Below are positions 10,031 to 20,889 of a stretch of 64,000 nucleotides of DNA, one piece after another; positions within the stretch are counted from its first letter, which is position 1, and every line of letters begins with the position of its first letter. The position numbers and the translations under genes are program-made. This DNA comes from Vandiemenella viatica. Taxonomy: Eukaryota > Arthropoda > Insecta > Orthoptera > Morabidae. Where the stretch lies: assembly GCA_031002005.1 (NCBI GenBank), contig CM061921.1:127440597-127504596 (forward strand). Direction: 5' to 3'. Below the pieces are notes generated by a model. The model saw only the letters and a program-made list of their open reading frames with translations, had not been told where the DNA came from and ran no database searches.

Positions 10031-11361
10031 CAATGTAGCTTCCCATATCCGGGGCTACAGAGGGCATAAATCGTGACTTTTCCCGCTCATATATTGAAGC
10101 CACTTGCGCATATGATCTGTTGTTTAAGGTAGCCTCCGCTTCCCTTAGGGGAATGTTATTTCTGGTGGCAAACTCCTGCATATTTTTACGTCTGTTGTAT
10201 TCCGGACATGTTCGATCAGTGACATAATGTGATCCGCCACAGTGGAAGCACCTAATGGATTGAGCCGTACATTGTATGTCAGGGTGTGTCCCGCCACACT
10301 TAATACACCTAGCTTGTCCGCGACATTGTTTACTTAGGTGCCCATATGTATAGCATTTATAACATATTTTAAACGACGGAAAAAATGGCGTTACCTCACA
10401 TCTATTCCCGTGAGTATTCACAAGACTTGGAATGGATTGGCTGTCAAATGTTAACACGCATGTTTGAAGGTTAATTACCAGTTTTTCATTGTTCTGTACT
10501 ACTATTTTGTTCATTCTCCGGGCATTAATTACCTTGACCAGCGATTCGACTTCTGCTACCACCTCTTATTACCAGTTGTTTGTATATTAGGTGGGAAGGA
10601 ACATATATTTCTAAATCCTTGCCGATTTTTCCTGACGATTTCATAATATTGTTAGCAAAATTTGCATTTCCTACTTCAAGCTTTAATCTATTTCTACCGG
10701 AGTAACAAATATTCAAGGTTTTCCCTTTGGCTTCGGGGATTGATAAATGAAGCATTTTCCCAACAGAAATTGGATGGAGTTTTCCAATATTATTATTCTT
10801 ACTCTCGATAAACATGATAAATGGACCATTATCCCACCGCCTATAAAGCAGAAGAGGTCTACTGTTATTCTTATTGGATGGTATCTGATTACTGCTGGGC
10901 TTTACATTCTGATGCAGTTGTTTCCTAACTAGCTCTATGTTGTTTTCTGATGAGGAGGGCTCATAACTTCTTTCGAGACTGACAATTTTCCTCTTACCTG
11001 CTGTAGATTCTATATTTGGGTCTATTGGGCGTTTTCTAGTATTAACACGTTCTTTATCACCACTATCCAGCTCCGAATTATACTCCATGACATCGTCCGC
11101 CGCATCACTTGCACTGATAGTACTTACTGCTTCCACTACAGCCGCTCCGACTGCAGCTGCTGCTGTTGATACGTCTGCGGTCGTCTGGGGCGAAGTCGCT
11201 TCGCCGCCTTCTCCATATTGGCCGCCAAACATTCCCACGCAGTAGGGAGGATACCCTCCGGTGGATGCTGAGGGCGCACTGTAGAAGCTGGACTCTGTAG
11301 TCAGAACTGGTTTCGATACACTTGTTACGAAAAGCATTTCAGTATAACTATTCAATTCCAC
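10031..11361 (-). pseudogene. ORF1 (gag-like, zinc knuckles) of I-like element no. 1, proximal part
   Basis: This nucleic-acid-binding protein coats the element RNA. Frame 11361-10525 gives the N-terminal half with an Ala/Ser/Thr-rich stretch and a basic KKRPIDPN-like segment (KRPIDPN near 11020). A frameshift near 10550 leads to frame 10562-10008, which has three successive Cys/His knuckles: CYKCYTYGHLSKQC, CIKCGGTHPDIQC and CFHCGGSHYVTDRTC. The three-knuckle order matches ORF1 of I and Jockey group elements and the second I-like element at 53.8-54.3 kb. Coding stops at the hAT-type insertion (DFP then foreign codons) and resumes at 4760. Confidence 0.85.
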
Positions 11362-11399
11362 TCTAAGCAGGAAAATACGAGAGCACGTTCACTGAGTCA

Positions 11400-11639
11400 A
11401 CGAGGAAGTTGTCACTTCGGTGACTTGATACGAACTGTAGTCTACATATTAATGATATTCTATCAACAGAGCCGCCAGGGTACAAGATTGTAGAAGTTCC
11501 TGTAAATGTTATCTATCTCCCTATCACTGTGAAAACGCTCAAAAATATTCGCATTAGACTTGTCGACCTGGACAGTGAATTCGTACGAGAAACGATTACC
11601 CTGAGACTACATATAAAGAATGGGCACTCGTTATAACAA
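11400..11639 (+). pseudogene. Small virus-like companion protein (possible minor capsid), remnant
   Basis: A plus-strand frame of about 70 codons ends with a stop near 11635. It reads HINDILSTEPPGYKIVEV, later LKNIRIRLVDLDSEFV and ETITLRLHIKNGHSL. I recall a small protein with an I-x-L-x-D-x-x-G/S-x-x-V...GE-x-I-T-x-x-L pattern lying just upstream of double-jelly-roll capsid-like genes in invertebrate virus-like elements. The position here, directly before such a gene on the same strand, agrees. No start codon is retained and an upstream stop is present. The function as a capsid component is inference. Confidence 0.4.
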
Positions 11640-11739
11640 GAAGCGGCAAACACGTGAAGTTGTCAGTGTGAACCGACAGGGAAACGGTTAACACCTGCTA
11701 ACGTCCTCCTCCTACATTCGTTAGGTTATACGTTAAAGA

Positions 11740-12915
11740 ATGGATGAACTACTTGATACAACTTACAGTGTGGAATTTGACGAGTTGGTAACTCGTAAAC
11801 AGTTTCTGACTCATCAACCACATACGCTATCAATATTTAATAACAATGACGAGATTTGGATACCTATTGAGAACAAAGATACATATACTGTGCCTATCGA
11901 ATGTTAGCTACATATTGAAGGAAGATTCGTCAAAGAAGATGTAACCAGAACAATGAATTCACTTCTCACAACCAATGCCATTGCATTCCTGTTTGAGCAA
12001 ATTCGGCCATAACTTAATAGGCATGAAATTGACCGAATTGCGTTGGCATCACAAGCACAATAAAGGCACTAATTTCTGACGATTATCAACAAATTGGGCT
12101 GCTGAACAACGCAGGATGGAGCCCAGGCGATCTTGGAGATGGTCACATTGATGTATGTATACTATTTAGAGTGCATTTTGGTTGTTGTGAAGACTGTAAA
12201 AGGATACATACAAATGTAAAACAAGAACTAGTACTGATTCGTGGTAAGTATGACACAAATTCATATATACAAGTCAATGCAACTCTTCAAAGTAATAAAG
12301 TAAGCCTTAATAAAGTCGCGTGGGTGATGCCGCATGTCCAAGTAGGTGACAGGGAAACGAAGACTGTGGAAAGTGGGAAGCCATGACTTATTAATTTCAC
12401 AATTTGGGACCTGGTTGAATATCCAAATACTTTCTATAAGCAACACACAAGTATGGAGTTTGAAGACAACAAGGCAACTGGGGAAATCTAGAACTGTAGC
12501 TCTGTGTTTTCAAACAAACAGGAAACGTAACACGAAAAAAATTGCAGCCGAGTTTGATCACTGCCACCTCCGTAGTGCCAAATTGTGCATTAATAAAGTA
12601 TTGTTCCCATATGAGAACATCAATTTAGACTTTAAGAAAAACGGAACAACCATGCTGTGTAACAAGTATGCAAGATTTAATCAGTCTTACTATGAACATG
12701 ATTGTCCCTCACCATTACTAAAACGTGTAGAATTTGATGCAACTGCACCTCTAGTTGTTGTTGACTATTCACAACAAAATGAAATAGTTAAGATTGGACC
12801 TGTATTTGACAGCGGTGAAAATTTCCCTGGTTACACGTCTGAATACGGTCTGATCCTGCACGATTGTGTTGTACAATATGTACCTCTAATTGGTGTGAAG
12901 TGGAAGCTGACGTAA
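11740..12915 (+). pseudogene. Double-jelly-roll capsid-like protein of a fossil DNA virus or Polinton-like element
   Basis: The first frame starts at an ATG (11740) and reads MDELLDTTYSVEFDEL before an in-frame TAG at 11905-11907. Further stops and a frameshift follow to about 12120. A second frame (about 12115-12390) carries NNAGW, then FGCCEDCKRIHTNVKQELVL and LNKVAWVMPHVQVGD. A third (about 12470-12915) carries FQTNRKRNTKKIAAEFDHC, YARFNQSYYEHDCPS and GLILHDCVVQYVPL, ending at TAA. Block order and spacing match, from memory, proteins annotated in invertebrates as double jelly roll-like, related to capsid proteins of Polinton/adintovirus-type elements. At least three stops and two frameshifts make it non-functional. 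No polymerase, protease, integrase or ATPase was found next to it. Confidence 0.6.
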
Positions 12916-12919
12916 AACA

Positions 12920-13860
12920 CGATAGCTGGACACCGCATTCGACTCCCTGATCAGTACGTCACATTCTTCGAATGAGAGAGTAATCCTGTGTTAGCGCACC
13001 TTTTCAAGTACCACATCATGCACGGAATCACATTGGGTTGACAAGCGCAAAGTCAACCTCTTGGAATCGCTGGCGTTGAGCTGATATACCGACGTAAGGA
13101 ACAGAAATTGGCGACAGATAGTAGTGAACTGATGCGACAGCTGTAGGCGGAAGACGTGTTACTGTTTCGAGACGAACAGGAAGACTGTGAAGGAGTGACC
13201 AATTATCCCTGCACGGGGCAGACATGTGGGCGCCACATTTCATATTGCACGGAAAATTGAAAGTCTGCCGCCAGATCGCAAGACCAAACGAATTAATATT
13301 GTACATGAAACCAGTGATTTCCCTGATACTGTCTTCGAATGTCAAGATAGATTTTTTAAAATTATATTTGTGTTTCACCTCTGTTTCGTGAATTCTTTCA
13401 ACTTTACGTTTACTATGGTCTGCTTCCTGCGATACAAATGCGTGAGCAAAGGCGGCGCCGGTATAAGATTTTTTTTTTTTTTTTTTAACTTCCAACTACT
13501 TCTTTTGTAATTTAATCTTCTTAAATACAGTAAACAGGCAAGGGTTGTTGAGATATACGACTTCAAGGCAGGATTTTACAGTACTCCATAGGATCAATAA
13601 ACACTTTGAACCCAATAAGTCACAGAAATAGCCATTGTGTCATTGGTGCAGTTAAATTAAAACATTTTCCATTGATTCACCAAGAAACAAAATCTTGCAG
13701 GACAATTTAAGCACAACTTTGACTGTAAATAAGAGAAGATCGCTTCTTTGGATGAAACTGTTAGTTGTGTATAGGACTTTACGTTCTGTAGAAGTATTCT
13801 AAGTTTATGATTTAGGGGTTTCACTAACAGAGTAGTGGTAATGGGAGGTACGGAAAGTAG
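12920..13860. other. Unassigned sequence after the capsid-like pseudogene
   Basis: No convincing frame. A T tract (13470-13485) could be the tail of a minus-strand retroposon, but no body was recognised beyond it. Sequence just after the pseudogene (12930-13240) may belong to the same fossil element but shows only stop-riddled frames. Confidence 0.4.
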
Positions 13861-14523
13861 TATTGATAGGAATGGAAGTTATAGCATAGAGAGTGGTCTG
13901 AGAAAGATGGTGAAGGAAGCTCAGCATAAAGGGTGGAACGCTTGCAGGTATTGAGTCGCCATGATCGGCCAAAGAGGCGGGTATACATGGAGACCGAGGT
14001 GCTACTTCAGAATGGCATTAGTTATCTGTTGGGGGTTGTGCCTGTGGACATCATTGGCAGGTGGGGATTAATTATGGATGGCCTACAACAAAACAGAACG
14101 CAGAAGGGTATACCTGCTGAGATGTTAGCTAAAGACTATGGCAAAACTCTGAAGACGATGATTAATGCTGAAAATATCACAAAACTATTAATAAGAGTGT
14201 TCCTGGTGAACTGTAAAAGTCTAATGAACAAAGTAATAGAATTTCTAAACTTAATACAGATACACGAACCAAAAATAATCATAGAGGTAGAGTATTGGAG
14301 TTTTGGTTATAACAAGGAATACCGGACAAGAGTGTTGCCTGCTTACCGTAGTGGAAGAATTAATGATGAAGTTGAGGCTCTTGGGAAGGAACTAAATTCA
14401 TATTCACCGTTCAGAGATGAGAGTACAATTTTCATTATTGGTGGTGATTTAAATTTACCACTTGTCAACTGGGTGGGAAATATGATCATTAACACATTAT
14501 TAACGATGGAATATTTTCACTAG
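13860..14523 (+). pseudogene. LINE endonuclease remnant, CR1/L2-like
   Basis: The plus-strand frame 13933-14523 contains VFLVNCKSLMNKVIEFLNLI, the N-terminal endonuclease motif (VNCRSL...NK in CR1/L2 types), then EPKIIIEVEYW in place of the ETW motif, and IFIIGGDLNLPLVNW, a well-kept GDFNLP motif. The middle of the domain (the GGG...block) is missing or scrambled and the frame ends right after the GDLN motif. The reverse transcriptase piece of a similar element is at 20.9-21.8 kb, same strand. It could be the same copy split by later insertions, but that is not shown. Confidence 0.6.
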
Positions 14524-14621
14524 CTTTAATGCATAACTCAAGATGACGAGATATGTTGAATATCTATCTAATACACTTTGCGTTAAAAACAAAAATGCGA
14601 CTCAGTTCCTTCAATACCCAT

Positions 14622-14875
14622 TTTTTTTTTTTTTTTTTTTTTTTGCGCAGCCCGAAGCAATCTTCGCAGGTAGGTAATAGCCTCGTTTATTAGAAGCAAT
14701 CTCTCCAGGTAGATAATAGCCTCGTTTATTATCCAGCAGAAATTTTGATTAAAGGTAGAGGTAGTCCCGAAGCAATCTTCGCAGGTAGGTAATAACCTCG
14801 TTTATTTTGCGGCAATAATTTTAATTAAAAGGCGGCGGACAGCCCGCAGGTAGGTAATAGCCCCTTTTTTGTGGC
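14622..14875. repeat. Degenerate tandem repeats beside a T tract
   Basis: After a T run (14622-14644) the unit GAAGCAATCTTCGCAGGTAG...TAATAGCCTCGTTTATT recurs at about 14653-14690, 14694-14733 (diverged), 14767-14806, and in part at 14838-14870. T tract followed by body suggests the 3' end of a minus-strand retroposon with a repeated 3' untranslated region. The body upstream (to about 15150) was not recognised. Confidence 0.6.
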
Positions 14876-14879
14876 TGCA

Positions 14880-16390
14880 GTAGGTGATGGAGGGGGTGCA
14901 GGAAATGAGGGAAGTAAGTAGAAAACCCATTATTATACTACTGCAGTCCAGTGATAGTTGGTCATTCAAACCGGTTGGGGTGTGTTGACCATTACGGTCC
15001 CATTCAGGGGGGATAATATGGTAGACAACACATTTTTGTGCTGGTCGATGATGGCTGACCGGGATGCGAGAAGCTGGCATTGTAGTTTTAAAATTTACAT
15101 TACGAAACCCAAAGGGAAATATGGCTAAACTATATATGATGCAGCTTTCCATGAATTTTCATCTTTTTGTGGAGGACCAGCACACATCTTAGGAGAAATG
15201 TTGCCTACTACCGAGGTATACTTTAACAACACTGTAAATTGTAATATGGGGTGTAGACTGGTTTATTTACATTTAAAATAAGTAACTACCCCGGTTGCGA
15301 GTTTCATATTTTTATTTTTATTTTTTTTGTTGCGAGTTTCATATCCACAATGCCAGAATCAGAAATCAAACTCTACCCGGAAGGAAGATGTTGGGTGGAA
15401 AGAGAATATATTCTTGAGAAGGCAACATGCCGCACAAAAAGAAAAAAATGAGAACATACACAAACCAATATAGTGAAAAATCTCGTCCTCCTGAGAATGT
15501 TAAGCCGTCGGCCTCTGATAGAAAGAAGATATCAAAAATATTTAATATCCTCCACTGGACGTGTAGAGTGGATTAGGTAATTTGACTGAAGTCGTACTTG
15601 TTAAAGGATAGTGATGATGATGGTATCAGTGTTCATAAAACCTGAAATATTAGAAAATATCACTCCTCTACGATTTTCAGTTAGCAAAACGGGACATTTT
15701 GGAAATGCAAAGACATGGAAACTAATATTTACAGATAATCAGAACGTTACGGGGATTAACCTGCAGTCTGTCAATCCAATAATTGCAGTAGAGAAGTTTC
15801 CTGGTAGGCCTGTATAGTAATAGGCAAAGAAGATTCAATTATTACGTGGGAACTTTTCTTTTCCCCGTTTATTCTACAAATACATAAACACAATTTCAAA
15901 ATGTTTATGACAGGATTTTTTACTAGGTTTTTAATTTGAATGATGGGAATATCTGAGCTGCATATGTAAGGTGGCTGGTAACGTATAAAGGAAGTATGTG
16001 ATAAATCGCGATGATATGGGGAGGAACAATGGTGTAGGCGAAATGTTTTGCCTGGTGGTGATTTCCGTTCACCTTTAAACAAACTGAAATGAAGTGTTTT
16101 ATCTTGTGAATACAAAGCTAGATTAGGCTGTTCGTTTGTATGTATATTCTAATGTTAATTTAAGTAAAATGACGAATATAACTTTCAGAAATGTAATAAA
16201 AACAATTAAAAGTCATCGTGTCATCACGTACGTCACGCTGATGGCTTTCGTTGCCACACGATTAGGTAATATTCATTATAACACGTCAAGTCCCCGGACT
16301 ATTAAACCATTAATTAAATAAACTTTACACAAATCCTTCGCGTGCTAGCAAAGTAGATAATCACTAGATAACTACGAACATCTTCACGAC
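14880..16390. other. No recognised feature
   Basis: A minus-strand frame 15152-14802 continues from the repeat block but matches nothing I know. Short frames at 15611-15817 and 15771-16115 look like chance. No signal, membrane or domain pattern was seen. Confidence 0.5.
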
Positions 16391-16509
16391 GGGATTCTAG
16401 CCGCGTCAAAGTAAAGTCGACTGGCGACGTTTCGAGAGCCGGCACTGCTCCCATTGCGAATCCCCACTTAACTTACCAGCCGACTTAACTTTGACGCGGC
16501 TAGAATCCC
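16391..16509. repeat. Inverted repeat with decayed hammerhead-like loop
   Basis: Arms GGGATTCTAGCCGCGTCAAA...CTGG (16391-16424) and their inverse (16475-16509) differ by about two single-base events. The 50-base loop reads on the minus strand ATGGGAGCAGTGCCGGCTC then TCGAAACGTC: a GAGC/GCTC stem followed by GAAAC, as in the other inverted repeats here, but with the CTGANGA part lost. It is a small foldback, possibly Penelope-derived. Confidence 0.7.
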
Positions 16510-17207
16510 GAGAGGTTTTTCTATAGATAATCACTGACGAAATACGACATATTTAACAGTTCGAACAATGAGGAAAATAAAGTGAATGACTCGCTCTATC
16601 GAGTTACGATACCGTGACCTCATTCACACTTCCCTCCCAACCACCTATGTCCGTGAACAATTATATATATATTTTATTTCACTCAAGGGTCTTTCTATTT
16701 CTTTGCCTTCACATTCCATTCTTATTACAGCTGTTCTGATAAGGAAACGACTCTCCCAGCCTCCCATGGAAACATCTAAACGTAAATAACGTTCACTGGT
16801 CCACTTATTGTCTGCACTGCGTCAATATTTTAAGCAATTCTAACAATAGCGTGTTGCAACATTTGGGAAAATTTCTATTGATGTAAACTGTACACCTGCT
16901 TGTCAAATTGTTTGACTCAATGGTTCAAGCAATACGCATTTCAGTTGTAACACTTTGATACCAATGTTCGATTTGTTACCATACCTAGGTAACAAGACAG
17001 AAAAAAATAATTCATTATATTTTAATTACATAGTTACATACTTATCAATGTTTCATATCATCTATGAATTTCATTTTTACAGAACTCTTAGAAATTCGAG
17101 TTCAACAATAGAATTTTAATGGAGTTGTCTGTTGAAGCAGCTCGCAATTTAAAATTTTGTGCTAATTGTAGAATTCATTTTTGACCAGTTTCTATAGGGT
17201 GATAACT

Positions 17208-17418
17208 GGCCGGCCTCGGTAGCGTACGGGCTAGAGTGCTGACTGCACGTACCGATGGTCGCCTGTTCGAGTCCGGCCGAGAGCATGGATGTTATTTGTG
17301 TCCTGTGTTGACCTACAATTGAATGTTCTTATAAAATTCGGAAAGATTCATTAACATTGAAGATATATAAAAATACATGGAATGCCGATTGCCAAATACA
17401 AAAAAAAAAAATAAAAAT
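17208..17418 (+). mobile_element. Second SINE family (tRNA-derived)
   Basis: The head GGCCGGCCTCGGTAGCGTAC is tRNA-like, with a B box TGTTCGAGTCC, a 120-bp body unrelated to the common SINE here, and an A-rich tail (17400-17417). It is flanked by a perfect 10-bp direct repeat GGTGATAACT (17198-17207 and 17419-17428). This is the only copy of this family in the window. Confidence 0.85.
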
Positions 17419-17429
17419 GGTGATAACTA

Positions 17430-18400
17430 TAACGGCATTCCTGCAAACAAAATCAATGCACATAACACACACCTAATCTGGAGACTTACATTCGTCTCCT
17501 TAAAAATAAATACGGACGCTGTACTACTCAGAGTATTTCAGTTTTCTGAGTTCAAGTAGAAAGTAATTGCTTTCGACAGAGGTTGTTACTCACATCGAAG
17601 ACTAGATGATGATGATAACAAGCTGGGTATTGAGAGGTGCTGATGTTCAACTGCTGCTGACATGGCTGCAGCGGAGAAAACTGCAACAAGAAATAAAAAA
17701 AAACCATTAGGAGCCAAATACGATCATTCCACGATACTTAGCTAGAAAACTTTTTTTTAATATAATAATATACATTCTAGTTTTTTCGTTAAAGGATATT
17801 AATTCCAGACGAACAGAAATTATTATTTTATATGACGTCCATAATTTAAAGTCAATCTTATTTTAAACTTGCCTTGCCCCATCTTGTCTAAGACTGTATT
17901 TTTCAACTGAATTTCTCTAGTAATAATTGAATATAACTTTCAAAATTTGTCTTTGTAGAAGTTACAAAATTGTTACTGTTACAACGTCTACATGTTTGAA
18001 CTACCACTAGAAATGCGAAACAATTGCTGATCATCTATAAATACCTTTCAAGATCTAAGATTTTAAATTAAAGTTTCTCAGTCAATATCAATCGGTTTCC
18101 AATATATTAATGCCACTTAACTAAGAAAAAAAAAAGATACGTTAAGTACGTTCTTCACTGGGTTTCTACGACATCTTTAAAGACTTGTTTTGAAAACATT
18201 CACTTCATCTATTCAGCAGGAGAGCGAAGTCATTTCCAATGCCTTTCACCTTCGTTGGCAATATCTACCCCTGCTTTTGTTTTGCGTATGTTGTTTTCTT
18301 ATTGCTCTACACGATTCTATTGATTTACTCATACTCGTCTTGCGTTCATTGATTCGATTTCGATCTCCTCAACTTCGTACCGTTCTATATTTATGAGATT
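17430..18400. other. No recognised feature
   Basis: AT-rich sequence with only short chance frames. The 18190-18396 frame has hydrophobic runs but no family I recognise. Confidence 0.5.
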
Positions 18401-18600
18401 GGTGTCCGCTGCAGCTGCTTGTGCTGCGCCTTGAACGTGTTTAGCAGCTTGGCAGTGTTATCTAACACATATAGGTTTGTTGTTGTAGCTTCGGTGCATA
18501 TCCCTACGCGGAGCAGCCGTACTCCATTATTGGCCGTATCAGGGTTTGTTGAAATTTACTCCGCAGCGTGGTAGCGATTTAGAGTTTGCGTTCAGGACAA
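18400..18600 (-). pseudogene. Possible LINE reverse-transcriptase thumb remnant
   Basis: Minus-strand translation, using two frames, gives VNFNKP then IRPIMEYGCSA(W) and GYAPKLQQQTYM, resembling the LIRP-x-MEYG-x-x-W segment near the end of Jockey-group reverse transcriptases. It is very short and broken. No catalytic motif survives nearby. Confidence 0.35.
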
Positions 18601-19329
18601 GATAAAATATATCCAGTCTTCTTTCTAACCCGAATTTAAAGTCTTCTACCATGGCTCTGGACTTGCATCAAATGTTCGACACGGCGTGGGTTGAGCACTG
18701 ACGATACGGCTCACCGGAGTCGAGTGACTTTACTGTTGGTGGATTCCGGGAATACCTTATGGTAATAACAGGAAATACTAATAACATTACTGACTATTGC
18801 AAGTTAGCCTTGACCACTTCAGGGGCGACGGAGCAATCGTCTAGTGAAATAGGACTATTGTGCGAGAATGAACTAATCCACGAACAAACAAATTTCGACT
18901 TGGAATATTCAACAAACCGTGACATATCTAGGTTCGAAGAAGATACAATGAGATGAGAAGTGTTCACATATGATGGAGAGCCATTTGGATGAGGTGAGGG
19001 CGAACAAGACCAACAATGCTTTTAAATCGTCGTCGATAGAGAGCGATGAACATCTGAAAAAAAAAAAAAACATGAAAATAGTTTAAAAGAACTTCAGACA
19101 CCAAATAAAACTTAGAAACAGATTCACATCACTGGCAGTGGAAGTGAGTGGAAAAGAAGACGACCAGCAGAACATGAGAAACGAAAGAAAAAAATCACAA
19201 GGAGTGATGGAACAACAGAAAATACATACACTGCATATAGTCAACAATCAATCGGGGAATCTGTTCAAAATTAACAAGGAGATCGAGAAACAAAAAACAT
19301 AGGTCACCTAAATGTAATATATAGATACA

Positions 19330-20460
19330 GCATCATTAAATATTACGTGGACAATGTGTATCACTACTTTAAAAACAAAAACCATCTGTTCAAAGAAAGC
19401 TAGGATACTGCAAACACCAAACACTGGACAAATAACCAATAAAAGTGGTAATAAAGGGTTTACCTCCAAATGTGATAACGAGAAATATCTTTTATATCCT
19501 ATCAGAAAGGGGATACCCAGTGGAAATCACCAACCAGCTTAAGACAAACAAAGGAACGGAAACCTCTAGCCGTATGCTGTGTAAGATTCACGCCTCCTAA
19601 AAAGGCACAAGTACTGCACTATATTACGACTGATAGAGCAACTACGCAAGGAAAAATACAGGGCCATCATAATGTGGTCTGTTTCTGAGGACTACACATA
19701 CTGCAAACTACTGTATTCTTCCAAGCAGATTTGTGAAATGTTCTGAGCTACACGATTCCAAAAATCGTCCAATTGTTCGAGAAACAAAAACAAAATGAGC
19801 CAACTTAAGCGATGATCACCCTGCATCGTGTAGATATTTTTTTTGTTTTTTACTTATTGCTTTACGCTTCGTTGACGACTAAGGTGATTAGAGGCGGGAT
19901 AGGACTTGGGGACAAGGAATGGGAAGGAATTCGGACATGGCCTTTTTGAAGGAAGCATCCCGGCATTCGCCTGGAGTGATTTGGGGAAACCATCGAAAAC
20001 CCAAATTTGGATGCCTGGACGGGAATTCGAACCCGCGTCCTCCCGAATGCGAGGCCAGAACGTTCACCGTTAACCGTTCACCCACCACGTCCGGTCATCA
20101 TGTCGAGTTTATCCAGTATATCAGAAAGCACTCTCTAACCAATTAACAGAAATATGTCCAGAAGAAAAACAGGGAGCAAAGTAGCCAAGAAGCCTGGAAT
20201 CAAATCAAACACTTTCAACAAATCTATCCAGGAAAACACAACGCTGGTAAAACGTAAATATTCCAAAGCATTATAGGCGTAACAGACAAAAGGAAACAAC
20301 AGGAAACCAATCACAGGAAGCAAACCAAACAAGTGTTTCAGCTGAAAATATAAGCAACAAACTGGATCGAATAAAAACCATGCTGACAGAATTTGTAATT
20401 GCGCATCTAGGAGAAATTTGGTGCGTTACTACAAGGCATATGGGCATTATTTCAATAACA
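19330..20460 (+). pseudogene. Jockey ORF1 (gag-like) remnant
   Basis: Plus-strand frames give ERGYPVEITNQLKTNKGTET, the region before the zinc knuckles in Jockey ORF1, then THTANYCILPSRFVKCSELH and DSKNRPIVRET, degenerate CCHC knuckles, and ANLSDDHPA. SINE copy 3 then interrupts, and SCRVYPVYQKAL resumes on its far side. The downstream KLDRIKTMLTEFVIAHL stretch resembles the helical end of ORF1. Frameshifts are frequent. The family is supported by block order more than by any single motif. Confidence 0.6.
19837..20095 (-). mobile_element. tRNA-derived SINE, copy 3
   Basis: A T-rich tail at 19837-19851, a body with GGAGTGATTTGGGGAAACCAT, and a head ending ACCCACCACGTCCGG. The flanks CATCGTGTAGAT and CATCATGTCGAG look like a decayed target duplication. 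It interrupts Jockey ORF1. It ends its 3' body with a variant CGTCGACG-type tail different from copies 1, 2 and 8, so it may belong to a second subfamily with copies 4 and 9. Confidence 0.9.
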
Positions 20461-20479
20461 GCAAATAGATCCCAACACC

Positions 20480-20800
20480 AAAATGGAACACAAGTATGAC
20501 AGTGTGAAGTGCAAACGGAGTAATAAAAAAACATGAACTAGCCTCATTTCAGCAACAACAGACTCTAGATTCTATCCTATCAGAAAAACTTAACTTAATA
20601 CTACTTCTGGGTTTCAAATTAAGTACCCTGACAACCTACTAAAACGAAAGTATAGGAGAAAGAGGAGTACGAACAGGGGCATTAGTAAAATCAACAATAT
20701 ACCTCCGCCGAATTGAACTGAATGGTCTACAAAATATTGAAGTGACAGGAATAAAAACTCAAACAAGAGACAATGTAATAACTAAACAATCAATTAATGA
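20480..20800 (+). pseudogene. Jockey endonuclease, N-terminal remnant
   Basis: One frame reads ANGVIKKHELASFQQQQ, equivalent to WNANG...K-x-E-L, and after breaks IGERGVRTGALVKSTIYLRR and IELNGLQNIEVTGIKTQTR, the GGG-x-A-x-L-V-K...block of Jockey nucleases. It is cut off near 20800 where other sequence begins and resumes at 21870. Confidence 0.6.
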
Positions 20801-20889
20801 CAGCAAACAGAGAAGCAAAGTATGGATTTACGAAGGTAGTGGTTATGTTACAAAACTGAGAGGTAGGGAAGGTATTCAGGCAATTGTAC

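Larger units (their letters stand above)
1..11400 (-). mobile_element. I-clade-like non-LTR retrotransposon no. 1 (interrupted)
   Basis: Minus-strand pieces appear in the right order for one element: ORF1 with zinc knuckles (11361-10031, resuming 4760-4337), endonuclease (3690-2960), reverse transcriptase (2832-1010) and RNase H (897-451) with a C-terminal Cys/His tail to about 100. RNase H downstream of the reverse transcriptase is the I-clade arrangement. The element runs off the left edge of the window, so its 3' end is not seen. It is cut by a SINE at 3750 and by a hAT-type element at 4769-10022, and carries frameshifts, so it is inactive. The 5' boundary near 11370-11400 is a guess from the ORF1 start. 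Confidence 0.85.

Noticed and set aside
13028..13495. 155-codon minus-strand frame as part of the virus-like locus
   Set aside because: It is on the opposite strand, starts in a poly-T tract and matches no family I know.
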